Assembly: GCA_934552855.1 (NCBI GenBank)
Contig: CAKTEU010000006.1
Span: 1 to 64,000, forward strand
Length of the DNA: 64,000 bases
Reading direction: 5' to 3'
Source: an uncultured Eubacteriales bacterium
GTDB lineage: Bacteria > Bacillota > Clostridia > Oscillospirales > Acutalibacteraceae
In this document: positions 57,079-63,974 of the stretch, in pieces
Layout of the letters: each line of letters starts with the position of its first letter
Position numbering within the stretch: the stretch's first letter is position 1
Made by a program: the position numbers and the translations under genes
The notes under the pieces: model-generated
What the model saw: the letters and a program-made list of their open reading frames with translations, nothing else
Told to the model about the DNA's origin: nothing
Database searches by the model: none

Positions 57079-57321
57079 ATGACCGTTGGAGAAGCCGTCA
57101 GAAAAAGAATCCTTGAGCTTTGCGACGAAAATAAAATCACCGTCAACAAGCTTGCAATAATCAGCGGAATTACGCAGTCAACGCTTAATAATATTGTCAG
57201 CGGACGAAATAACGGAACGAATGTTTCAACAATCAAAAAAATTTGCGACGGATTGAATATCACTATCCGTGACTTTTTCGCCTCGTCGGTTTTTGATGAC
57301 CTTGAACAGGAACTTCATTGA
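57079..57321 (+). CDS. XRE-family transcription regulator (80 residues)
   Basis: A single Cro/C1-type helix-turn-helix fills most of the protein (VNKLAIISGITQSTLNNIVS, then STIKKICDGLNITIRDFF). A short tail DDLEQELH follows. It has no sensing domain. CGAGGAG lies before the ATG. It is divergent from the two-helix membrane protein gene, with the AACTCATTTGAGTT operators in between, and is the likely repressor of that promoter. This pattern is common for small stand-alone regulators of this type. Confidence 0.88.
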   Translation: MTVGEAVRKRILELCDENKITVNKLAIISGITQSTLNNIVSGRNNGTNVSTIKKICDGLNITIRDFFASSVFDDLEQELH

Positions 57322-57407
57322 AAAAGTGATATATTATACAAAAACACCGGTATTTGTTATATACGTCTTCGTGAAAAAATTTCATGAAATATTTTTTTAA
57401 CCCCCTA

Positions 57408-57436
57408 TTGCAAAAATAATATTCTTATGCTACAAT
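57408..57436 (+). promoter_or_regulatory. promoter of the lipoprotein gene
   Basis: TTGCAA (57408-57413), 17-base spacer, TACAAT (57431-57436). A leader of about 130 bases follows with no recognisable riboswitch. Confidence 0.65.
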
Positions 57437-57573
57437 ACTAATATATCAAAACAGAAAGATGTGATACCGATGGTTTTTTAAAATTGGTGTGTTGGAATAT
57501 TTGACTGTACGGTAACTAAACCGACATATGATGATTGTAATGGAGTTAACAGTATATATGGGGGTTATAATCC

Positions 57574-58329
57574 ATGAGAAAGATAATTGCTGCAGTTTTA
57601 TGTATTCTTATTTCTTTGTGCCTTTGCGCTTGCAAAGACAGCGGTACAAAAGAAGATGACGCAACACAGAATCCTGTTTCGGACAGCAACGTATCGGTTA
57701 AGGTTGATTATTCACAGGCAGTTCCGGCAAAGCAGAAAAACACTGTCAGATATACTGAAAGCTCTTTGAGCATGGCGACTGAACCGATAAAAAACGACGC
57801 GGAAATGTTTGAGGCGAGTCCGGTTGTTATACACGGAAAGGTACTTGAAACGAATTACCTTTTGAAAGGCAGCGAAGTATTTACAAAATCCGAAGTTTCG
57901 GTTGTCGAATGCTACAAAGGCGGTCTCAAAAAAGGCCAGGTAATAAAGATTAGAGAAATCGGCGGCTTTGTTCCGTCAGATGTTCTCGACAACGCTATCG
58001 CTTTGGAAAAGACCGGAAAAAAAGCGAATACCCAAAAATCAAAAAAAGTCATATACGATATCAGAGTCAAGGATAATAAGGTTATGGAAAAAGGCGAAGA
58101 CGTTATTTTGTTCGTATATCCGATTGATTATTCCGACTTTGAAGAGTTCAAAACCGATTCCTATCAGTTGGTAAGAGTTTGGCAGGGAAAGCTGCTTCTT
58201 GACGAAAAAACCGGTTTGTATAACCCGTATATTCCAAAGGATGAATTGCAATACGTTGATGCAAAAAGTTATACTCCCAGCAGCTTTAGTATACTTGCCA
58301 AAACGTGTATAAAGCAACAGGTTTCTTGA
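57574..58329 (+). CDS. putative lipoprotein of unknown function
   Basis: The 251-residue product has a lipoprotein signal (MRKIIAAVLCILISLCLCAC) with the modified Cys probably at residue 20. An acidic linker follows, then a domain with VVIHGKVLETNYLLKGSEVF and VSVVECYKGGLKKGQVIKIR, and later EDVILFVYPIDY. The G-K-V-L/E-V-S-V-V-E-x-Y-K-G-x-x-K-x-G-x-x-I pattern is common in uncharacterised Firmicutes lipoproteins with a small beta-barrel-like domain. GGGGG precedes the ATG. It converges with copA, sharing the hairpin at 58375. Confidence 0.7.
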   Translation: MRKIIAAVLCILISLCLCACKDSGTKEDDATQNPVSDSNVSVKVDYSQAVPAKQKNTVRYTESSLSMATEPIKNDAEMFEASPVVIHGKVLETNYLLKGSEVFTKSEVSVVECYKGGLKKGQVIKIREIGGFVPSDVLDNAIALEKTGKKANTQKSKKVIYDIRVKDNKVMEKGEDVILFVYPIDYSDFEEFKTDSYQLVRVWQGKLLLDEKTGLYNPYIPKDELQYVDAKSYTPSSFSILAKTCIKQQVS

Positions 58330-58374
58330 TTTAAAGAAATAATACCGATAAATAAACTTGAAACTTAAAACAAT

Positions 58375-58413
58375 AACCGCACCGTACGATTATTTCGCAT
58401 GGTGCGGTTTTCT
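58375..58413. terminator. bidirectional terminator between the lipoprotein gene and copA
   Basis: Stem AACCGCACC...GGTGCGGTT with a short TTTTC on the plus side and TTATTGTTTT on the minus side. Confidence 0.7.
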
Positions 58414-58425
58414 GCTTGTCAATTA

Positions 58426-58656
58426 TCAGTCAAAAAGCCCCTTTTTGACCTCTGCCTTAATCGGCTTAAAGCCTGCCTTTTCAACGGCTTTGAAAAGTGC
58501 TTCGTCCGAAACGTCCTCGGAAAGCGAAACAACGGCCGTTTTCTTTTCCGCATCGGCTTTCGCTTTTTTAACGCCGCTTACGGCGAGAAGCTCGTCCTCA
58601 ACAGCCTTTGCACAGTGTGAGCAGTGCATACCTTCAATTTCAATAACTTTTTTCAT
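58426..58656 (-). CDS. internal CopZ-like copper chaperone start within copA
   Basis: Inside the copA frame an ATG at 58656 is preceded by GAGGAGGACGGAGAA, a strong ribosome binding site. It opens a 76-residue MKKVIEIEGMHCSHCAKAVE... protein of CopZ type. The fusion therefore looks like copA and copZ joined by loss of a stop codon, with the old copZ start kept. Whether the free chaperone is still made is inference. Confidence 0.5.
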   Translation of the reverse strand: MKKVIEIEGMHCSHCAKAVEDELLAVSGVKKAKADAEKKTAVVSLSEDVSDEALFKAVEKAGFKPIKAEVKKGLFD

Positions 58657-60966
58657 TTCTCCGTCCTCCTCTTGGTCGGTTGAATTAATTTGCTTTGTGT
58701 TTGTTGTATTGTCATCGGCCGAAGCCGGTTTTTCCGCTTTGAAGAACCTCAGCCTTAATGCATTGAGAACAACGCAAACCGAACTGAGACTCATTGCTCC
58801 TGCGGCAATCATCGGCGAAAGCTTAACGCCGAGTGAGTAAAACGCTCCGGCTGCAAGGGGAATTGAAAGTGCGTTATAAAAGAACGCCCAGAAAAGGTTC
58901 ATCTTGATGTTGCCGAGAACTTTTTTGGAAAGTCTTATCGCATTGACAACGCTGTAAATGTCCTTGTTCATCAAAACGAGGTCTGCACTTTCAACTGCAA
59001 TATCCGTTCCGTCGCCGATTGCAATTCCGACATCGGCACGGGAAAGTGCGGGAGCGTCGTTGATTCCGTCGCCGACCATTGCAACAACCTTTCCGCTTTC
59101 CTGAAGCGAACGAACTTCGTTTTCCTTGTTTTGCGGAAGAACTTCTGCAATGATTTTGTGTACGCCGAGACGTTTGCCGACCGCTTTCGCTGTCAGTTTG
59201 TTGTCGCCTGTGAGCATTACGGAAGAGATTTTCATTTTTTCAAGTGCTTTGATTGCCGATGCTGCATTCTCTTTTTCCTTGTCTGCAACGGCAATAAGAC
59301 CGATTACCTTTCCCTCACTTGCAAAAATCAGCGGAGTCTTGCCCTCGGCTGCAAAAGTATCAAGCCGGTCTGATACCGAGGAGCAGTCAATGCCGTTTTC
59401 CGAAAGCAGACGTGTGTTTCCGGCAAAGTAAGTTTTGCCGTCAATTTTTGCGCTGATTCCGCCGCCGGAAAATGAAGAAAATTCTTCGGCTGTTTTTTCG
59501 GGCAGTCCCTTTGCTTTTTCAAGTATCGCACGGGCGAGGGGATGCTCGGAATTTTTTTCCATCGTCGCCGCAACTGTAAGCATATCACTTTCGGTCAAAT
59601 CTGTCAATGACACAATGTCGGTTACGGAAGGTTCGCCTTTTGTGAGTGTTCCCGTTTTGTCAAAAACGGCGGTATCAATTTGAGAAAGGCGTTCCATTGC
59701 CGCCGCACTTTTGAAAAGCAGACCGTTTTTTGCGCCTTGTCCCGTACCGACCATAATTGCAACCGGAGTTGCAAGTCCGAGCGCACACGGGCAGGAAATT
59801 ACAAGAACCGAAATTGCAAAATTCAGTGCAAGACTGAAATCTTTTTCGATAAAGTACCAAACGATGCCGCAAACAACGGCGATTGAAATAACCGTCGGAA
59901 CAAAAACCCGGCTGACCTTGTCCGCAAGGCGTGAAATCGGAGCTTTGCTGCCTGCCGCTTCAAGCGAAAGGGCAATCATTTGGGCGAGGGTCGTGCTGCT
60001 TCCAACCTTTGTTGCTTTCATCGTGAATGCGCCGGAGGTGTTGATTGAAGCGCAAAGAACGTTGTTACCGATATCCTTTTGAACGGGCATACTTTCTCCG
60101 GTGAGTGCGCTCTGGTCAACAAAGCCGTTGCCGCTTAAAACAATGCCGTCGGTCGGGATTTTTGTTCCGGGGCGAACAACAATTTCATCGCCGAGCACAA
60201 CGTCTTTGGCAGAAATTACGCTTTCTTTGCCGTCACGGATAACCGTTGCGGTTTCCGGTGCAAGCGAGGTCAGCATATCAAGAACGGCCTTTGTTTTTCC
60301 CTTTGAACGTTCTTCAAGGAACTTGCCGATGTCAACGAGCGTAACGATCATTGCGGCAGATTCGAAGTAAAGGTTGGCGTGCCATTTTGCAACAAGCTCC
60401 ATGTCTCCTGCGGAAAGACCGGACGCAATTTGAACCGTACCGACAATTCCGTAAATGAATGAGGCGGCAGCACCGATTGCAATGAGCGAATCCATATTAG
60501 GCGAAAGCTTGAACAGACTTTTAAAGCCTATCGTGAAGTATTTATAATTGATAGCCAAAATTACGAGCGTAAAAATAAGCTGATAGATTGCAAAATTCAG
60601 TGCGTTTTCGTGACCCGTAAGAAACGCCGGCTGAGGAAAGTGAAACATATGTCCCATTGAAACATACATCAGCGGAATGAGAAGTATAACCGAAAGAATA
60701 AGACGGATTTTTGCCTTTTTTTCGCTCTTTTTTGCGGCGGCATTGGTGTTTGATTTGCCCTTGATTTCGCATCCGTATCCGACGGATTTCACTTTCATTA
60801 TGATATCGGACGCAGTAATTGCATTTTCGTCGTATTCAACGCTCATTGAATTTGTCAAAAGATTCACCTGAACGTCCTTTGCACCGGGGAGCGATTCAAC
60901 GCTTTTTTGAACACGTGCGCTGCACGAAGCACAGGTCATTCCCGTCACGTCAAACTGAGTTTTCAA
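58426..60966 (-). CDS. copA: copper-exporting P1B-type ATPase with C-terminal CopZ-like domain
   Basis: This 846-residue ATPase pumps Cu(I) out of the cytosol. Its order is an N-terminal heavy-metal domain with GMTCASC (residues 9-15), membrane helices, the actuator TGESMP, the ion site SCPCALG and the phosphorylation loop DKTGTLT. GDGINDAPALSRADVG and the last helices follow. A Gln/Asp-rich linker (TNTKQINSTDQEEDG) then joins a second heavy-metal domain with GMHCSHC. Most CopA proteins lack a C-terminal metal domain. It starts at TTG (60966) after AAGGTGG. The promoter region at 61010-61052 carries TTACTAA-type operator candidates. Confidence 0.93.
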   Translation of the reverse strand: MKTQFDVTGMTCASCSARVQKSVESLPGAKDVQVNLLTNSMSVEYDENAITASDIIMKVKSVGYGCEIKGKSNTNAAAKKSEKKAKIRLILSVILLIPLMYVSMGHMFHFPQPAFLTGHENALNFAIYQLIFTLVILAINYKYFTIGFKSLFKLSPNMDSLIAIGAAASFIYGIVGTVQIASGLSAGDMELVAKWHANLYFESAAMIVTLVDIGKFLEERSKGKTKAVLDMLTSLAPETATVIRDGKESVISAKDVVLGDEIVVRPGTKIPTDGIVLSGNGFVDQSALTGESMPVQKDIGNNVLCASINTSGAFTMKATKVGSSTTLAQMIALSLEAAGSKAPISRLADKVSRVFVPTVISIAVVCGIVWYFIEKDFSLALNFAISVLVISCPCALGLATPVAIMVGTGQGAKNGLLFKSAAAMERLSQIDTAVFDKTGTLTKGEPSVTDIVSLTDLTESDMLTVAATMEKNSEHPLARAILEKAKGLPEKTAEEFSSFSGGGISAKIDGKTYFAGNTRLLSENGIDCSSVSDRLDTFAAEGKTPLIFASEGKVIGLIAVADKEKENAASAIKALEKMKISSVMLTGDNKLTAKAVGKRLGVHKIIAEVLPQNKENEVRSLQESGKVVAMVGDGINDAPALSRADVGIAIGDGTDIAVESADLVLMNKDIYSVVNAIRLSKKVLGNIKMNLFWAFFYNALSIPLAAGAFYSLGVKLSPMIAAGAMSLSSVCVVLNALRLRFFKAEKPASADDNTTNTKQINSTDQEEDGEMKKVIEIEGMHCSHCAKAVEDELLAVSGVKKAKADAEKKTAVVSLSEDVSDEALFKAVEKAGFKPIKAEVKKGLFD

Positions 60967-61009
60967 TTAAACCACCTTCTTATTTATATATCATGGCCGT
61001 TTTTGGGCG

Positions 61010-61052
61010 GCTTACTAAAGCTTATTATATACCAACTTAGTAGGAATTTCAA
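61010..61052 (-). promoter_or_regulatory. copA promoter with two operator-like motifs
   Basis: The minus-strand promoter is TTGAAA (61052-61047), 17-base spacer, TATAAT (61029-61024). CTTACTAAAG (61011-61020) lies just past the -10. ACTTAGTAGG (61035-61044), the inverted form, lies in the spacer. A repressor is likely; its gene is not in the window. Confidence 0.65.
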
Positions 61053-61166
61053 GTTGAAAGAGCGTTCAACTGACAGAAATTTTGAAGAAAAATGTCGCCG
61101 ATTTTGTGAAAAAGGACGAGTTCAAAAAATATTTACGGTAAAATGCATAAGTTTATTCAAAAAGGC

Positions 61167-61209
61167 TTGACTTTTTTTGCGAATTATTGTATTTTTACTT
61201 AGTAAGCTT
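61167..61209 (+). promoter_or_regulatory. promoter of the 304-residue anchored protein with the same operator-like motif
   Basis: TTGACT (61167-61172), 17-base spacer and TATTTT (61190-61195) are followed at once by TACTTAGTAAGC (61196-61207). That is the motif seen twice at the divergent copA promoter. Confidence 0.6.
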
Positions 61210-61289
61210 CTCTTCAAAAAACAAGAGAGAATATCACCGCACTGAAACGACAATATTGTGCGGTAAATTTTGAAAGGAGTAATCCAACA

Positions 61290-62204
61290 ATGAAAAAAGA
61301 ACTCAAAGTTATCGCTGTCGTTCTTGCGGGAATCATCGTTTTTCTTGCCGGTTTCGGCCTTGGCACATCAAAGGGACTCACAATCGACATCAAAGTTGAC
61401 GGCGCAAATTCGGCAAATTCATCGGCTGTAACACCTGCTGCTCCGGCAACGACCGCTCCCGCCGCTCCGGAAACCCCGGCAGCTCCGGACAGCTCCGCAC
61501 CGGCAACTCCCGACTCAAAGGCGACGGCCGACAATAACGGCGGTGCACCCTCGGCAATTCCCTCTTCACCGAAGGAAATCGCCGCAAAGTACAACGAAGT
61601 TCTCAACGCTCTTAAAAAGCAGGAAAATGTTACCGTTCATAAGGTAAGCAAGGTTAACATCGAATGCACCGACTGCTCGGTCGGAATCCTTAAGGGAGCC
61701 GTTAACTCAATTCTTCAGGGCTTCATGAAAGGTTCGGACGATAACGTTCAGTTCGCCGGCGGAAAGGGCAGCAAGGCTGACGGAAGCGAAGTTTGGATCA
61801 ACGACTTCATCACTCCGGGCGGAAGAGAAGCAGCAGTCACCGAAAACGACCTTGCTTCCGCAACCGCAGCGGCAGAAGGCTCAGGCTATAAGATGACCCT
61901 CAAGTTCAAGAACGAAAGCGCAACATTCGACGGAACAACCGGAACAGAACCCGCAAGCCACAAGACCGCAATGGATCCGCTTAACCTTGCAACTCTTGAG
62001 CTTCCGATGGGCGCAAAGATTACCGAAGCAAGCATGACTTATCCGGGCGCAACAATCGAAGCAACCGTTGACGGTTCGGGCAACCTTACCGCTTTGCATC
62101 TTCTTCTTCCTCTTGAAGGAAACGGAACAGGTAACCTCAAGGGTATGTCTCTTTCGGTAGGTCTTAAGGGTGACCTTGACGATGCCTACACAATGACTTA
62201 TTGA
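61290..62204 (+). CDS. membrane-anchored extracellular protein with shared C-terminal domain
   Basis: The 304-residue product has an N-terminal anchor (VIAVVLAGIIVFLAGFGLG) and a Pro/Ala/Thr/Ser-rich linker (about residues 45-88). A domain of about 200 residues follows. It shares its organisation with the protein at 9437 and with the C-termini of those at 10496 and 17640: a helix KEIAAKYNEVLNALKKQ, the turn ITPGGREAAVTEND, the strands SGYKMTLKF, and the closing part ASMTYPGATIEATVDGSGNL ending in DDAYTMTY. It is divergent from copA with a common promoter motif, so a link with metal stress is possible but unproven. AAAGGAG lies 10 bases before the ATG. Confidence 0.68.
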   Translation: MKKELKVIAVVLAGIIVFLAGFGLGTSKGLTIDIKVDGANSANSSAVTPAAPATTAPAAPETPAAPDSSAPATPDSKATADNNGGAPSAIPSSPKEIAAKYNEVLNALKKQENVTVHKVSKVNIECTDCSVGILKGAVNSILQGFMKGSDDNVQFAGGKGSKADGSEVWINDFITPGGREAAVTENDLASATAAAEGSGYKMTLKFKNESATFDGTTGTEPASHKTAMDPLNLATLELPMGAKITEASMTYPGATIEATVDGSGNLTALHLLLPLEGNGTGNLKGMSLSVGLKGDLDDAYTMTY

Positions 62205-62224
62205 TTAACCGAATAAAAAAAATT

Positions 62225-62256
62225 AACCGCTCGGCGTAATGCCGGGCGGTTTTTGT
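62225..62256 (+). terminator. terminator of the 304-residue protein gene
   Basis: Stem ACCGCTCGGC-GTAAT-GCCGGGCGGT followed by TTTTG. Confidence 0.88.
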
Positions 62257-62259
62257 TTA

Positions 62260-62288
62260 TTGACAAAATATGACACGCATGGTAAAAT
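62260..62288 (+). promoter_or_regulatory. promoter of toxin-like mRNA, cassette 2
   Basis: TTGACA (62260-62265), 17-base spacer, TAAAAT (62283-62288). The transcript would begin at GGTGCCGTGCG. Confidence 0.75.
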
Positions 62289-62322
62289 GCTTTCGGTGCC
62301 GTGCGAAAACGGTAGGCGGTTG

Positions 62323-62614
62323 CTCCTTTGGCCGAAGAAGTCCAAATTCAATGTGCCTAAATGTGTTGTTTTTTCGCACATTGCGGCACTTTTTGTCTCA
62401 CTATACGTCAGTATAGTTTCGCCAAAGAAGCACCACACTGCACAAAAAAACAAGTCATTTAGGTGCGCAGCAGTTTTTCAAGAGCAAATTTTTGTCGAGA
62501 CAAGGCAAAAAGTTGAGTAATACTGACGTATTGCGAGGCTTTTTAACGCAGTATCGGCGGAAATTTGCCTTAAAAAACCACATTGAGTTTGAACCTCTTC
62601 GGCCACAGAGGAGG
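62323..62614 (+). repeat. long inverted repeat enclosing a 220-base insert in the cassette 2 leader
   Basis: Bases 62323-62355 (starting CTCCT) and 62579-62614 (ending GAGGAGGT) are inverted copies with few mismatches. The right arm contains the toxin ribosome binding site. The 223 bases between them carry further nested repeats, including ATACGTCAGTAT (62403-62414) and its inverted copy near 62520. Such a leader is absent from cassettes 1 and 3. Confidence 0.75.
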
Positions 62615-62622
62615 TGATGGCA

Positions 62623-62715
62623 ATGACGGTTACGCTTTTGGAATTGGTTGCAATTCTGAGCCTGCCGGTCGCAGTCATCTCTCTTTGCTATGACATTTTT
62701 GGCAAAGACAAGTAA
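62623..62715 (+). CDS. small hydrophobic peptide, type I toxin-like (cassette 2)
   Basis: The 30-residue peptide MTVTLLELVAILSLPVAVIS plus LCYDIFGKDK resembles the holin-like type I toxin peptides of Firmicutes: one membrane helix and a short charged tail. GAGGAGG sits 8 bases before the ATG at 62623; the ATG at 62617 is too close to the site. The peptide differs from those of cassettes 1 and 3 while the cassette frame (promoters, flanking repeats, terminator) is conserved. Toxicity is inferred, not shown. Confidence 0.68.
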   Translation: MTVTLLELVAILSLPVAVISLCYDIFGKDK

Positions 62716-62726
62716 TCTTACATAAA

Positions 62727-62814
62727 AAGTAAGAAACACCGCCAGCTTTCCACTTTGGCGGTGTTTCTTTAAACATAACCATCTTGGAGTAACCGCTTAC
62801 TGCGGCACCTCTTT
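62727..62814 (-). ncRNA. predicted antisense antitoxin RNA, cassette 2
   Basis: A minus-strand promoter TTGACA (62849-62844), 17-base spacer, TATTAT (62826-62821) would start an RNA near 62814 with GGTGCCGCAGTAAGCGGTTA. This repeats the 5' end of the toxin mRNA. It would end at the shared hairpin 62731-62770. Confidence 0.62.
62731..62770. terminator. bidirectional terminator, cassette 2
   Basis: A perfect 14-pair stem AAGAAACACCGCCA...TGGCGGTGTTTCTT. Confidence 0.82.
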
Positions 62815-62820
62815 ATTTAT

Positions 62821-62849
62821 ATAATATACACGTTCCGCTTGTTTGTCAA
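62821..62849 (-). promoter_or_regulatory. antitoxin RNA promoter, cassette 2
   Basis: TTGACA-17-TATTAT on the minus strand. It lies only 16 bases from the start of the cassette 3 promoter on the other strand. Confidence 0.75.
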
Positions 62850-62864
62850 GCGTTATTTTTTGCA

Positions 62865-62893
62865 TTGACAAAAAGCGACAAATATGATAATAT
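62865..62893 (+). promoter_or_regulatory. promoter of toxin-like mRNA, cassette 3
   Basis: TTGACA (62865-62870), 17-base spacer, TAATAT (62888-62893). The transcript would begin near AGGCTCTGC at 62900. Confidence 0.78.
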
Positions 62894-62973
62894 AAATTAA
62901 AGGCTCTGCACCGGTCGAGAATTCGGCATTGCGGCAAGGCGGCTGCCCTCTTTGAAGTTAACTACTTTCAGCA

Positions 62974-63017
62974 GGAGGGAACATTTTTTATTATACGTTA
63001 CCCTCCGGAAAGGAGGG
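62974..63017 (+). promoter_or_regulatory. ribosome-binding-site switch in toxin leader, cassette 3
   Basis: CCCTCC at 63001-63006 can pair with GGAGGG at 62974-62979 (extended by AAC/GTT) or with the ribosome binding site GGAGGG at 63012-63017. This is the same geometry as cassette 1 although the intervening sequence differs. Confidence 0.68.
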
Positions 63018-63025
63018 CGGTGTCA

Positions 63026-63133
63026 ATGGAACTTGCATTAATCTTTTTGATACTTATTGCGGCAACAGGCTACATACTTGTTCTCGATAAGGTTGCAGGG
63101 AACAACGGCAACAATAAGCATAATAAAAAATAA
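63026..63133 (+). CDS. small hydrophobic peptide, type I toxin-like (cassette 3)
   Basis: The 35-residue peptide MELALIFLILIAATGYILVL is followed by a polar tail DKVAGNNGNNKHNKK. It is related to the cassette 1 peptide: M-E start, ATGYI in the helix, NKK end and the same 8-base spacing from GGAGGG. One membrane helix is expected. Its position in a convergent-promoter cassette points to a type I toxin. Confidence 0.7.
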   Translation: MELALIFLILIAATGYILVLDKVAGNNGNNKHNKK

Positions 63134-63206
63134 CCGCCAGCATCTCAATCTAACGGTTATTTTTTAACTGATTTTTGAGGGCAACCGCTTACTGCGGCAC
63201 CTCTTT
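63122..63206 (-). ncRNA. predicted antisense antitoxin RNA, cassette 3
   Basis: A minus-strand promoter TTGACA (63241-63236), 17-base spacer, TATAAT (63218-63213) would start an RNA near 63206 beginning AGGTGCCGCAGTAAGCGGTT. It would end at the hairpin 63124-63167, overlapping the toxin mRNA 3' end. Confidence 0.65.
63124..63167. terminator. bidirectional terminator, cassette 3
   Basis: Stem AAAATAACCG...CGGTTATTTT with T-runs on both strands; nearly identical to cassette 1. Confidence 0.8.
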
Positions 63207-63212
63207 AGCTAT

Positions 63213-63241
63213 ATTATACACAGCCGCTTGCATTTTGTCAA
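63213..63241 (-). promoter_or_regulatory. antitoxin RNA promoter, cassette 3
   Basis: TTGACA-17-TATAAT on the minus strand, consensus at every position. The following 63242-63508 is AT-rich and I see nothing else in it. Confidence 0.82.
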
Positions 63242-63508
63242 GCGGTTGTTTTGTTTTCCACACAAAATCAGAGTTTTCAACATGTAAAGCAAATCGCTTT
63301 ACTGAACATGATTCGATGTAAAGCTTTTTACTTTACAAGAGTGTAACTTTATTCTGCATGGTTTTTGATAAAATGTTGCATTTGTTCGTCAATATTAACA
63401 AATTTTTTGTCAGAATTTCTGTGAACAAATCATGAAGAAAAGGTTGACTTCTTATTGCGAAAAAGTTTATAATCAATCTGTATCTTTATATTGTTTGCGC
63501 TTGCGCAA

Positions 63509-63550
63509 ATATCTATTATCCATTATCCATTATCTCTTATCTATTATCTA
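63509..63550 (+). repeat. left 42-bp inverted repeat flanking the four-helix-bundle gene
   Basis: It is built from seven-base units of the ATTATCY type (ATATCTATTATCCATTATCC...). It is matched by the inverted copy at 63933-63974 with about three differences. Confidence 0.8.
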
Positions 63551-63566
63551 AATTGGGAGTGCCGCT

Positions 63567-63920
63567 ATGTCACGAAACAGCGTTTTGCTTGATAAATCAT
63601 TGCATTTTTCGGCACGCATTGTTAAATTGTGCAGATATCTTTCTGACAAAAGACGTGATACGGTAATTTCAAAGCAGATTTTTCGCAGCGCAACGAGTAT
63701 CGGTGCAAATGCAAATGAAGCGATATACGCAGTGAGCAAGGCTGATTTTGTTGCAAAGTTGCACATTTCTTTAAAGGAGACCGCCGAAACTGAATACTGG
63801 CTTCGATTGCTCATTCTCTCTGACTCGATAACGAGCAAGGAGGGGGAATCGCTTCTTAAAGATTGTATTGAAATCAAAAAAATCCTTGTTGCGACATTAA
63901 ACAAGGTAAAGGCAGAGTGA
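63567..63920 (+). CDS. four-helix-bundle protein (S23/IVS-encoded family)
   Basis: The 117-residue helical protein has the family pattern LDKSLHFSARIVKLCRYL, then ISKQIFRSATSIGANANEAI and KLHISLKETAETEYWLRLL. Members are encoded in intervening sequences of 23S rRNA genes and also as stand-alone genes. They form homopentameric barrels related to the Avd protein of diversity-generating retroelements, and their role is not settled. GGGAG lies 8 bases before the ATG. The gene sits alone between two 42-bp inverted repeats, which suggests that it moves or has moved as a unit. No reverse transcriptase or rRNA is nearby. Confidence 0.88.
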   Translation: MSRNSVLLDKSLHFSARIVKLCRYLSDKRRDTVISKQIFRSATSIGANANEAIYAVSKADFVAKLHISLKETAETEYWLRLLILSDSITSKEGESLLKDCIEIKKILVATLNKVKAE

Positions 63921-63932
63921 GACAGGGGATCT

Positions 63933-63974
63933 TAGATAATGGATAAGAGATAATAGATAATAGATAATAGATAT
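63933..63974 (-). repeat. right 42-bp inverted repeat flanking the four-helix-bundle gene
   Basis: Inverted copy of 63509-63550 (TAGATAATGGATAAGAGATA...), 12 bases behind the gene. Confidence 0.8.

Noticed and set aside
56233..57321. Prophage or plasmid remnant around the XRE gene
   Set aside because: No integrase, structural, replication or attachment-site features are present; neighbours are ordinary chromosomal genes.
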